From the NCBI GenBank assembly GCA_040383605.1, contig JBEIDF010000001.1, positions 1-64,000 of the forward strand: a stretch of DNA of 64,000 nt, read 5' to 3'. This document shows, piece after piece, positions 50,359 to 58,077 of this stretch. Below the pieces are notes generated by a model. That model had not been told where the DNA came from and searched no databases. It was given only the letters and a program-made list of their open reading frames with translations. The position numbers were made by a program, and so were the translations under genes. Origin of the DNA: M3007 sp040383605 (GTDB taxonomy: Bacteria; Bacteroidota; Bacteroidia; Chitinophagales; Saprospiraceae). Numbering within the stretch: the stretch's first letter is position 1; each line of letters begins with the position of its first letter.

Positions 50359-50853
50359 TTACCCCGAAATTTCCTCAAAATTCCCGGTTTTCCGGTTTTT
50401 TTGCACTTTATCCCAGTGAAAATAGCGGCCGTTCATCACCACATACACCCCGGGCGGCAGCGCCTGCACGAAGGCGACCGCGCTGCCGAGGTTGAAAAAA
50501 CCGTCGGAGGACGTTCCAAACGCATACGGGATCATCGCGCCGGTGAGCACGATGGTCTTGTCGGTAAGCGCTTCCTCCGCCAAGGCCCGCGCTGTTTCTA
50601 CCATGCGGTCGGTACCGTGGGTGATCAGAATTTGCCGGGCCGTTGTTTTTCGGCAGTTCAGGACAATCACCGCCCGGTCTTCCTCTTGCATCTCCAAGGA
50701 GTCCACCATCATGAGGGTCTTGATGTCAATCTGGGTGGTACAGCGGCCGCGTTCAAACATTTCCTTGACGTGCGTATCTTTGAAAAAGAGTTCTCCGGAG
50801 AGATAATTGTACTCCTTGTCAAACGTGCCCCCGGTGACAAATACCTGGATCAT
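50359..50853 (-). CDS. Asparaginase-like domain protein (short)
   Basis: This 164-residue protein matches only the N-terminal half of type I/II asparaginases: MIQVFVTGGTFDKEYN with the first Thr, QILITHGTDRMVETARAL with the second Thr-Asp pair, and KTIVLTGAMIPYAFGTSSDG. The C-terminal domain of the ~330-residue enzymes is absent, yet the frame ends naturally and short members of this type occur in several phyla. Activity on asparagine is not assured. The ATG at 50853 is used; an earlier Met at 50922 would add a poor N-terminus. It is divergent from a 54-codon gene. Confidence 0.82.
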   Translation of the reverse strand: MIQVFVTGGTFDKEYNYLSGELFFKDTHVKEMFERGRCTTQIDIKTLMMVDSLEMQEEDRAVIVLNCRKTTARQILITHGTDRMVETARALAEEALTDKTIVLTGAMIPYAFGTSSDGFFNLGSAVAFVQALPPGVYVVMNGRYFHWDKVQKNRKTGNFEEISG

Positions 50854-50965
50854 AGTCGAATTTTCAAATTTGGCTGCAAAGAACGCACTAAATATGCAAA
50901 GTCCGCGCATCCGGGATAACATTCAAAAAAAACAGTCGTGTGACCGGCGGCTGAAAAAAACGTAT

Positions 50966-50973
50966 TACCTTTG
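50966..50973 (+). promoter_or_regulatory. -7 promoter box for the 54-codon gene
   Basis: TACCTTTG matches TAnnTTTG and lies 22 nt before the ATG at 50996. Confidence 0.55.
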
Positions 50974-50995
50974 CAACGGAAAAACTTCATAACGT

Positions 50996-51160
50996 ATGCA
51001 CAACAAAGAAGAATACACGGAAAACAAAAGCCGCGATTGGCTTATGTTCCTCGTTAGCACGGTCGGCATGGTCGCCCTGCTGATTTTCCTGCCCGAATGG
51101 GTGTGGGTCGCCTTCCCTTTCCAGTTTACAGCGCTGGCCGGCGCGATGGGCCGGCTCTAA
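50996..51160 (+). CDS. 54-residue single-helix membrane protein
   Basis: The frame reads MHNKEEYTENKSRDWLMFLV and continues with a hydrophobic helix (FLVSTVGMVALLIFLPEWVW) and a short tail ending AGAMGRL, stop at 51158-51160. It has its own -7 box at 50966-50973 and a strong terminator at 51204-51247, so it is a monocistronic unit. A charged N-terminus followed by one helix and conserved-looking Trp/Pro residues suggests a real small membrane protein. I know no family for it. Function unknown. Confidence 0.7.
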   Translation: MHNKEEYTENKSRDWLMFLVSTVGMVALLIFLPEWVWVAFPFQFTALAGAMGRL

Positions 51161-51203
51161 ACTGCTACAGGAACGAAAATCTCCAGTTGCGCCACCAGGC
51201 ATG

Positions 51204-51247
51204 AGCCATTTACAGGTTTCAAATCTGTAAATGGCTTTATTTTTTGG
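51204..51247 (+). terminator. Strong intrinsic terminator after the 54-codon gene
   Basis: AGCCATTTACAG (51204-51215) pairs exactly with CTGTAAATGGCT (51225-51236) across a 9-nt loop and is followed by TTATTTTTTGGG. The perfect 12-bp stem is the clearest of its type in this region. Confidence 0.85.
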
Positions 51248-51464
51248 GTTTTACACCGTATGTAATAATAGAAATCCCTCGCCGGTACGACGAGGGATTC
51301 TAACCCAAACAAATAAACACAAAAACTACTTGGTGCAAGTTTATGACTATTTTAGTCAAATGGACAAATTTTAACTGGATTTTTTTTAAAATCTTGCGCG
51401 TCTTTTTTGATGTTCGCGTTTGAAACCAAATATTGCACACCAATACGCTCTTATTTTTCGCTAC
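51248..51464. other. Leader region of the penicillin acylase gene
   Basis: A second hairpin, AATCCCTCG (51273-51281) with CGAGGGATT (51291-51299), lacks a T-run on the plus strand. It is followed by an A-rich stretch with no box until TATTTTTC (51452-51459), a one-mismatch -7 element just before the acylase ATG. A TTG 16 nt upstream of it could be -33. Confidence 0.45.
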
Positions 51465-53927
51465 ATGCGTTACCTCCTGCTTCTAACTGCCGCCTGCTTA
51501 TCCGGCTTTTTGTTTTGGGCCTTACACGCGCCCATCCCGCTCGGAAGCGCGCAATTGCCGCCTCTGGGGCCTTTTTTCAATCCGTATTCCGGATTTTGGA
51601 CAAACGCGGAACCGGTCGGAGCCGTTCCGGAAGGTGAAATTCGACTGCCGGGACTGCAAGGCCGCGCAACGGTCTTGTACGACGACCTGATGACGCCGCA
51701 TATCTTCGCAGAAAACGACGAGGACGCTTTCCGAATTCAAGGCTACATCACGGCGCGGGACCGACTTTGGCAAATGGATATTACCGCGCGGCAGACCGCA
51801 GGCCGCCTCTCGGAAGTGTTTGGCGACCGCGCGCTGGCGGCCGATCGCCTGATTCGCCGCCGCGGCTTGCCGTACGCCGCCGAGCGACACTGGGCTGCCT
51901 GGCAGCAATCGGACACGACGCGCAGCATGATGGAAGCTTACGCCGAGGGCGTCAATGCCTGGATCGCCGAAATGCGCCCGGCAGATCTTCCACTCGAATA
52001 CAAACTGCTCAATTATTCACCCGAACCCTGGACGCCGCTCAAATCGGTGCTGATCATCAGTAGTATGATGGATGCCTTGAACAACCGCGACCAGGATCTT
52101 GCGGCCACAAACGCGTTGGCTGCGTTCGGTCGGGATACTTTTGATTACCTCTATCCCTCGTATTTCGATAAAAATGTGCCGGTTGTCCCGGATACCGGCC
52201 AATGGCGCAATGCGCCGCGGGCGTTCAAGCCCGGCGGCAATGCGCCCGCCGATTGGTCGCTCCTCGAATCTGGTACGCCGCCCGAACGCGCGCTGCCTAT
52301 CTCGTTTCAAAACCACAACGGCAGCAACAACTGGGCGCTGTCCGGCAGCCGCACCCAATCGGGCGCGCCCATCCTGTGCAATGATATGCACCTGCCCCTG
52401 CGCCTACCCCATGTCTGGTATCAACTGCAAATCCACACGCCCAAGCACAACACGTATGGCGTGATCGTACCCGGCGTGCCGGGTATCGTGGTCGGATTTA
52501 ACGAGCAGGCAGCCTGGGGCTTCACGAATGTCAGCCAGGAAGTCGCCGACTGGTATAAAATTGCCTGGACGGACCCCGCGCGCACACAATACCGCCTCGA
52601 CGGGAAAACGCAATCTGCTCAATTACGGATCGAGCGCATCGGCGTAAAGGGCCAGCCTGACGTGCTGGACACGGTTCGGTACACCGTCTGGGGGCCGATC
52701 GTCCACGACGATCCTGAACATCCTTTGCACGACTACGCCTATCGGTACGCCATACACAACGCACCCGACCGCAACAGCCTCGGGCGTTTTTACCAAATTT
52801 GGCAGGCGGATAATTACCCCGGCTACCGGGCCGCTATACCCGGACTGGGCAGTCTTGCCCAGAATGTCGCCTTTGCCAACCAAGCCGGCGATATCGCGAT
52901 TACGGTGCAGGGGCAGTTTCCCGTGCGCCAATATGAACAGGGGCGTTTTTTGCAGGACGGCGGCAGCAGCGCAAATGCCTGGTTGGGCGTCATTCCCGCA
53001 GACGAACTGCCGGCCATGAAAAATCCTTCCCGGGGATTCGTCTTTTCCGCCAATCAGCCCTCTACCGATCCAAACTTCCCGTATTTCTACCTGGGGTATT
53101 TCGACGCCTACCGCGGGCGGCGCATTCATGACCGACTTAAAAATATGCAGGAGGCAACGGTGGACAGTATGATCGCGCTCCAAACGGATAATTACAGTCA
53201 AAAACCCGCCGATGCCCTGCCGGTGCTGCTCCGCCTCGTACAAAAAGCGCAACTGCAGCCACCTCAAAAAGCATTACTCCGCCAGCTGGAACAGTGGAAT
53301 TACGTCTATGAACGAAACAGCGCGGCGCCCACGCTATTTGAGATGTGGTTTGATTCGACCTATTTTCGAACCTGGGACGAGCTGGATACCCTCCGGAACC
53401 GCAGGCAGTCGGTGCTATTCCCGGAATCCTGGCGTTTTATCGAAATTTTAGACAAAGACCCGCAAAGCGTTTTCTTCGACCATCCGGCAACCCCCGTCCG
53501 GGAATCCGCCTCAGATATCGCAACGGAAGCGTTTCTGGCGGTCGCCAGGCGGGCAGCCGACCTGCCGCGCGACAGCCTGTTGTGGAAGCACGCAAAAGGT
53601 TTGGCTATCCGGCATATCGCCCGATTAGACGCATTTAGCCGCCTGGATGTGCCCACCGACGGCGTCCGCCATGCTCCCAACGCCATCGGCGCTGATCACG
53701 GCCCCTCCTGGCGCATGATCGTGGAACTCACAACGCCCGTGCGCGCCTGGGGCGCGTATCCTGGCGGACAATCCGGGAACCCGGGAAGTCTCCATTTTGA
53801 TTATATGGTGGATGCCTGGGCGGCGGGCGATTACTATGAACTGCTTTTTTTAAAAGATTCTGCGGCCAGGCCTGCCGGCGCGCGCAAGGTAGTTGGCGCC
53901 CTGACATTCCGGTCGGCAGACCGATAA
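51465..53927 (+). CDS. Penicillin acylase family N-terminal nucleophile hydrolase
   Basis: The ATG at 51465 starts a signal or anchor (MRYLLLLTAACLSGFLFWAL); a TTG at 51420 would add 15 residues. The 820-residue precursor has the alpha chain (YDDLMTPHIFAENDEDAFRI, then QGYITARDRLWQMDITAR), a spacer, and the Ser that becomes the beta-chain N-terminus in HNGSNNWALSGSRTQSG (Ser287, with the usual Asn-Trp after it). Later family motifs include GVPGIVVGFNEQAAWGFTN and ADHGPSWRMIVEL. Family members cut amide bonds of beta-lactams, acyl-homoserine lactones or other acyl-amines; the natural substrate here is unknown. Periplasmic location is expected. Confidence 0.92.
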   Translation: MRYLLLLTAACLSGFLFWALHAPIPLGSAQLPPLGPFFNPYSGFWTNAEPVGAVPEGEIRLPGLQGRATVLYDDLMTPHIFAENDEDAFRIQGYITARDRLWQMDITARQTAGRLSEVFGDRALAADRLIRRRGLPYAAERHWAAWQQSDTTRSMMEAYAEGVNAWIAEMRPADLPLEYKLLNYSPEPWTPLKSVLIISSMMDALNNRDQDLAATNALAAFGRDTFDYLYPSYFDKNVPVVPDTGQWRNAPRAFKPGGNAPADWSLLESGTPPERALPISFQNHNGSNNWALSGSRTQSGAPILCNDMHLPLRLPHVWYQLQIHTPKHNTYGVIVPGVPGIVVGFNEQAAWGFTNVSQEVADWYKIAWTDPARTQYRLDGKTQSAQLRIERIGVKGQPDVLDTVRYTVWGPIVHDDPEHPLHDYAYRYAIHNAPDRNSLGRFYQIWQADNYPGYRAAIPGLGSLAQNVAFANQAGDIAITVQGQFPVRQYEQGRFLQDGGSSANAWLGVIPADELPAMKNPSRGFVFSANQPSTDPNFPYFYLGYFDAYRGRRIHDRLKNMQEATVDSMIALQTDNYSQKPADALPVLLRLVQKAQLQPPQKALLRQLEQWNYVYERNSAAPTLFEMWFDSTYFRTWDELDTLRNRRQSVLFPESWRFIEILDKDPQSVFFDHPATPVRESASDIATEAFLAVARRAADLPRDSLLWKHAKGLAIRHIARLDAFSRLDVPTDGVRHAPNAIGADHGPSWRMIVELTTPVRAWGAYPGGQSGNPGSLHFDYMVDAWAAGDYYELLFLKDSAARPAGARKVVGALTFRSADR

Positions 53928-53940
53928 ATCAGCAATTAAG

Positions 53941-54285
53941 ATGCGAAATATCCTCTTTGTTTTTCTTTTTGTGGCGGTCGGCACTGCCGCGCTTTCCAGT
54001 TTCCTGCCCTGGTGGATTGTTTGGTTTGCCGGATTAGGCGCCGGCATCATTTGGCCGCAACCAGTCCGCACGGCGGGTGCTGCTTTCTTGGGCGCTTTTG
54101 CACTCTGGGTCGGTATGGCTTTTTGGTTGGATCAGCAAAATCAGGGCATCTTGTCCGCTAAAATCGGCGGGCTGTTCCGCGGAATACAGCCTGTATTGCT
54201 GATCTTGCTCACCGGTCTGCTCGGCGGTTTGCTTGCCGCAGCCGGCGCCTGGCTCGGTGCATTGTTGCGCCAAGCCAACAAATAA
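53941..54285 (+). CDS. Four-helix membrane protein of unknown function
   Basis: This 114-residue protein is almost entirely hydrophobic with four segments (ILFVFLFVAVGTAALSSFL, PWWIVWFAGLGAGIIWP, GAAFLGAFALWVGMAFWL and LLILLTGLLGGLLAAAGAWL). It begins 13 bp after the penicillin acylase stop and is probably cotranscribed. I recognise no family. The Trp and Gly pattern suggests tightly packed helices; no charged pore residue is evident. Confidence 0.75.
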   Translation: MRNILFVFLFVAVGTAALSSFLPWWIVWFAGLGAGIIWPQPVRTAGAAFLGAFALWVGMAFWLDQQNQGILSAKIGGLFRGIQPVLLILLTGLLGGLLAAAGAWLGALLRQANK

Positions 54286-54450
54286 TGAGCCGCGCGCTTT
54301 GACGTCCGGATTTTCTCTTTTACTTTTGCACTGTTCTTGCCCAGCGCAGGAATGCGTGTCAAATTGTATATTTTTCACGCTTTTCTAATCCCGCTGATTT
54401 TAAGGTATAAAAAATGGGGCATTCCGGTACTCGGAGTGTCCTGTTTTATT

Positions 54451-54480
54451 TTGTAATATCAATAAAAAGGATTAATTTAG
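54451..54480 (+). promoter_or_regulatory. Promoter of the ferritin gene
   Basis: TTG at 54451-54453 and TAATTTAG at 54473-54480 (one mismatch to TAnnTTTG) are separated by 19 nt, the standard spacing. The start site would be about 12 nt before the ATG at 54499. Confidence 0.6.
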
Positions 54481-54498
54481 CAGCAAAATTTACTGAAT

Positions 54499-55026
54499 AT
54501 GATTTCCGAGAAAATGACCGAACGACTCAACGGGCAGATTGCCCTGGAAGGTTACGCTTCTTTCCTGTATTTGTCTATGGCTTGCTGGTGCGATTTCCAA
54601 GGGCTGGCCGGTTGCGCGGCCTTTATGCACCGGCAATCTGCTGAAGAAAGGATGCACATGCTTAAAATCGTCCATTACCTCAACGAGGTCGGCGGTCGCG
54701 CGATCGTGCCGGCCATCGCCCAGCCGCCGGCAGATCAGGTATCCGCCGATCAAATGTTCAAAGCAGTGTATGCGCACGAGCAGAAGGTGACCAAATCCAT
54801 CCACGAGCTGATCAGCCTGGCCAATGCGGAGAACGACTATGCCACGCTCAATTTCCTGCAGTGGTACGTGGCAGAACAACGGGAAGAGGAGGCGCTCATG
54901 CGCGGGCTCCTGGATCGCATCCAATTGATCGGCGACAGCCCGATGCGTTTATACTATATTGATAAAGAAGTAGATGCGATCAACCAGGCAGCAGCAAACG
55001 CGGCTGCGGCGGAAAAAGCGGGGTAA
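54499..55026 (+). CDS. ftnA: Ferritin
   Basis: This 175-residue four-helix protein has the non-haem ferritin ferroxidase residues: the Glu in LNGQIALEGYASFLYLSM, Glu and His in RQSAEERMHMLKIVHYLNEV, and the later Glu-Gln pair in WYVAEQREEEALMRGLLDRI. It assembles into a 24-mer cage that oxidises Fe2+ and stores iron. No haem-binding Met of bacterioferritin is apparent. The C-terminal tail is Ala-rich. It has its own promoter and no iron regulator next to it. Confidence 0.94.
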   Translation: MISEKMTERLNGQIALEGYASFLYLSMACWCDFQGLAGCAAFMHRQSAEERMHMLKIVHYLNEVGGRAIVPAIAQPPADQVSADQMFKAVYAHEQKVTKSIHELISLANAENDYATLNFLQWYVAEQREEEALMRGLLDRIQLIGDSPMRLYYIDKEVDAINQAAANAAAAEKAG

Positions 55027-55050
55027 TCGCTTGCCCAGCGCCAGCGCGCG

Positions 55051-55884
55051 TTAGGGCACGCACAAGCGACGCAGCGCCGTACTGTCTCCGTTGAACACGT
55101 TGAAATCCACACGGGCGTTGATGCCGCTGACGGAACCGCGGTCGCTGTGTTGCCAAAAATGCCAGTCGGCATCGTCGGGCAGGTTTAAATCCGCCACATG
55201 AAAATGGGCGATCCAGAGCGGATACCCCTCAAACTCGGGTTGGTCGGCAAAGTGGTTTTTATAAAAATCACGGTAGGTGTACAGGATGGGCTTTACGCCG
55301 TAATGGCGTTCCAGTAGTGTCAAAAATGTCTTGGTATTGCGCCGAATTTGGGCTTTGGTCATACCGCGGGTTTCTTCCACATCTACTACGGGCGGCAGAT
55401 CGCCGGAGTTAAGCTGCACCGTTCGTGTAAAATGATCCGCTTGGTCGCGCGGACTGATATGCGGCAAGAAATAGTGATAGGCGCCGCGTATCAGGCGGTG
55501 CTTGCGGGCGTTTGCCCAATTGGTCCTGAACTGGGGATCCCGGAGGCTTGTGCCTTCCGTGGCTTTGATAAATGCAAAATGGAGGTTGATCTTGCCCACT
55601 TTCATTTCTTTGACCCGGCGCCAGTCAATTCGGCTCTGATAGCGGCTGACATCTATCCCATGAATGGCGTATTGCCCGGGGATACGGATGCCGAATTGGC
55701 GGTATTCTTTAATGTGGGCTGGTAGCGTAACCAGGGAGATCAGGCGGTATCGCAGTTGGGGTACGGCAAGAACGATCACCGCACCGGCAATGAGGAGTAG
55801 GCGCAGCAGATCATTGGGTTGACTGCCTTGTGGGCGCGCGTAATCGTGCGGAATGATCACCAGTTCTTTGAGCAAACGCTGCAT
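55051..55884 (-). CDS. Glycoside hydrolase family 25 lysozyme-like protein
   Basis: This 277-residue protein has one N-terminal membrane helix (LLRLLLIAGAVIVLAVP) and a GH25 TIM-barrel: IHGIDVSRYQSRIDWRRV, FAFIKATEGTSLRDPQF, RGAYHYFLPHISPRDQADHF, LPPVVDVEETRGMTKAQI with the catalytic Asp-x-Glu, PILYTYRDFYKNHF and WHFWQHSDRGSVSGINARVD. It should cleave the glycan of peptidoglycan from the periplasmic side of the inner membrane. It starts 9 bp after the PaaG-like gene's stop and is probably read from the same promoter, an odd pairing of functions. Confidence 0.9.
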   Translation of the reverse strand: MQRLLKELVIIPHDYARPQGSQPNDLLRLLLIAGAVIVLAVPQLRYRLISLVTLPAHIKEYRQFGIRIPGQYAIHGIDVSRYQSRIDWRRVKEMKVGKINLHFAFIKATEGTSLRDPQFRTNWANARKHRLIRGAYHYFLPHISPRDQADHFTRTVQLNSGDLPPVVDVEETRGMTKAQIRRNTKTFLTLLERHYGVKPILYTYRDFYKNHFADQPEFEGYPLWIAHFHVADLNLPDDADWHFWQHSDRGSVSGINARVDFNVFNGDSTALRRLCVP

Positions 55885-55893
55885 AGTATCTGC

Positions 55894-56673
55894 TTATTCG
55901 CCTTTAAAAACAGGCTTGCGTTTTTCCAAGAATGCCGCCACGCCTTCCCGGTAATCGAAGGTTTCGCCGGCTTCCGACTGGCAGTCGTCTTCTACCTGCA
56001 GTTGCGCGGCAAAATCGTGGTGAAAACTGCGGTTGAGCGCCCGCTTAGTAAGTCCGAGTCCTCGTGTGGGCATTTGCGCCAGCGTTTCTGCCAGGCGGAG
56101 GCTTTCCGCCGCGAAGGACTCGTCCGGAAAAACTTTCCAGATCATTCCGAGGGCGGCGGCTTCAGCGGCGGAGACTTTATCTGACAGCATCATGAGCGCG
56201 GCCGCCCGCTGCAAGCCTACCAGGCGCGGGAGCGTCCAGGTGCCGCCGCTGTCGGGAATTAACCCAATTTTAGAGAACGCCTGGGTGAAACTCGCCGAAG
56301 CAGATGCCACCGTGATATCACAGGCCAGCGCAATATTGGCGCCGGCGCCGGCTGCCACCCCGTTTACTGCGCAGACGACCGGTTTCTCCAGATTTCGAAT
56401 GGCCAGCACCATGGGATTGTATCCGGTAGAGATGATTTCGGTCAGGCTGGGTCCTTGCGGAGCTACGACCTCCTGCAAATCTTCGCCGGCACAAAAAGCC
56501 TTGCCAGCGCCCGTCAGGTACACGGCGCGGATCGCGGCGTCCGAAGCGCAAATATCCAGCGCCTGCAAAATCTCCTGTCGCATGGCGTGGTGCATGGAAT
56601 TGAAGACTTGCGGCCGGTTCAGGGTGATGCGAGCCGTGTTGTTCTCAACGGAGAACAGAATAAATTCGTACAT
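55894..56673 (-). CDS. paaG: Enoyl-CoA hydratase/isomerase, PaaG-like
   Basis: This 259-residue crotonase has ARITLNRPQVFNSMHHAM, GAGKAFCAGEDLQEV with an oxyanion-hole Gly-Glu-Asp, PVVCAVNGVAAGAGANIALA, and FSKIGLIPDSGGTWTLPRLV followed by GLQRAAALMMLSDKVSAAEA. These features, especially IPDSGGTWTLPRLVG, match PaaG, which isomerises epoxyphenylacetyl-CoA to oxepin-CoA, the substrate that PaaZ opens. A general beta-oxidation hydratase is the alternative. The presence of paaZ at 5141 supports the reading. It heads a minus-strand pair with the GH25 gene from a well-spaced promoter. Confidence 0.75.
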   Translation of the reverse strand: MYEFILFSVENNTARITLNRPQVFNSMHHAMRQEILQALDICASDAAIRAVYLTGAGKAFCAGEDLQEVVAPQGPSLTEIISTGYNPMVLAIRNLEKPVVCAVNGVAAGAGANIALACDITVASASASFTQAFSKIGLIPDSGGTWTLPRLVGLQRAAALMMLSDKVSAAEAAALGMIWKVFPDESFAAESLRLAETLAQMPTRGLGLTKRALNRSFHHDFAAQLQVEDDCQSEAGETFDYREGVAAFLEKRKPVFKGE

Positions 56674-56721
56674 AATGGCGTGTGGTTACGGGCGTATCGG
56701 TACGTTTTGGGTGTATTTATG

Positions 56722-56753
56722 CAAAGGTAAGTTATATCAGCCTATTTATACAA
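56722..56753 (-). promoter_or_regulatory. Promoter of the paaG-like/GH25 pair
   Basis: On the minus strand TTG (56753-56751) and TACCTTTG (56729-56722) match the -33 and -7 elements with a 21-nt spacer. The ATG is 48 nt downstream of the box. Confidence 0.7.
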
Positions 56754-56892
56754 CAACAGATTCAACGCTTTTTGTGGCTGGAAACCGCAAGGGCAACGAA
56801 TCGCTGCGGAAATGGAGAGAAAACGACAAAAAATGCACGTGTTGAATCGAAAGGCAATCGGGCCGATGCGGCTTCAAAGCGCGAACTTTTAT

Positions 56893-56900
56893 TATATTTG
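56893..56900 (+). promoter_or_regulatory. -7 promoter box for rnd, next to the start codon
   Basis: TATATTTG matches TAnnTTTG and ends only 4 nt before the ATG at 56905, so a transcript from it would be leaderless. Confidence 0.5.
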
Positions 56901-56904
56901 CCCC

Positions 56905-58077
56905 ATGAATTATCAAGTACGCTATCTGGAAGATCAGACAGAATTCGACCTGGCCATGCAGGCGCTTCAAAACGCTCCTTGGATCGGATTTGACACGGAG
57001 TTTGTGGGAGAAAAGACCTACGTCCCGGTGCTTTGCCTGTTGCAAATTGTCTCTGAACAGGAAATTCTGCTGGTGGATGTGCTCCGCATCAAAAACCTGG
57101 ACGCTTTCCTCGAGCTGCTGAAACGGCCGGAAATTTTGAAAATTACCCATGCCGGCGACAATGATTACCGCCTCCTGTACCAACTGTACGGGGTCGTGCC
57201 GGTACATACCTTCGATACCCAAATCGCAGCGGGCTTCGTTGGCTACAACTACCCGGCCGGTTTCGCAAGAATTGTGGAACGGGAACTGAGCGTTACGCTC
57301 GCAAAAAGTCATACGGTGGCCGATTGGGAGGCTCGTCCGATTGATCCTAAAGCGCTGGAATACGCTATCGAGGATGTGAAATACCTGCCGGCGCTGCACC
57401 ACCGCCTGACCGGCAAGCTCAAACGCCGCCATCGGGAATCTTGGACGCAGGAGGAAAACCGGAAATGGGAAACGGAGGCGTTTTATGTGGCGGATCCGTA
57501 TCGCGAAGTGCTGGCTGGCGATTTTGTCTATCAACTCGATTTTCGGGATAAAATATTCCTGCTCCGGCTTTACGCCTGGCGACGGGAAAAAGCGGCCGCC
57601 GCCAATGTGCCCAAAGACGCGATCCTGCAGGGTAAACATATCAATACGGTAGTAAAATCCATGCGCCACGGCTTGCAAGCGTTCCGAAATAACCGGACGC
57701 TCCCGGAAAATGTCTGGAAAAAACACCAATCTGACTGGGAAAAAATGTACAAAGCACCCGCCACAGAATCGGAACGCGCATGGCTTCAAGCCCTCCCGGC
57801 GCCGGCGCCCGACGATCCGGAAAAGGAGTGGACGATGGAGATGTTGTACCATTTTATAAAAAAACAATGCCTGGAACACGAAATCAGCGCAGCACTGCTG
57901 TTCCCGCGGGGCGATTTTAATAAACTCAAAAGCGGCAACGATTTTGACGAATCGCTGCTCCAGGGCTGGCGTGCAGAACTCCTGGGCGCAAACCTGGTGG
58001 ACTGGCTCCAAAAGGCCGCCGAGATGCAGATCAAATGGGAGGGAGACGCCTGCATCCTGACGATGCGGGAAGTATGA
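56905..58077 (+). CDS. rnd: Ribonuclease D
   Basis: The ATG at 56905 (MNYQVRYLEDQTEFDLAM) fits the family; the frame extends upstream to 56812 without protein character. The 390-residue protein has the DEDDy exonuclease core (WIGFDTEFVGEKTY, ITHAGDNDYRLLYQLYG, YAIEDVKYLPALHHRL) and C-terminal HRDC-type helices (RLYAWRREKAAAANVPKD). It trims tRNA and other RNA 3' ends. The stop overlaps the start of the ABC ATPase gene (ATGA), a coupling that may not reflect shared function. Confidence 0.92.
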   Translation: MNYQVRYLEDQTEFDLAMQALQNAPWIGFDTEFVGEKTYVPVLCLLQIVSEQEILLVDVLRIKNLDAFLELLKRPEILKITHAGDNDYRLLYQLYGVVPVHTFDTQIAAGFVGYNYPAGFARIVERELSVTLAKSHTVADWEARPIDPKALEYAIEDVKYLPALHHRLTGKLKRRHRESWTQEENRKWETEAFYVADPYREVLAGDFVYQLDFRDKIFLLRLYAWRREKAAAANVPKDAILQGKHINTVVKSMRHGLQAFRNNRTLPENVWKKHQSDWEKMYKAPATESERAWLQALPAPAPDDPEKEWTMEMLYHFIKKQCLEHEISAALLFPRGDFNKLKSGNDFDESLLQGWRAELLGANLVDWLQKAAEMQIKWEGDACILTMREV

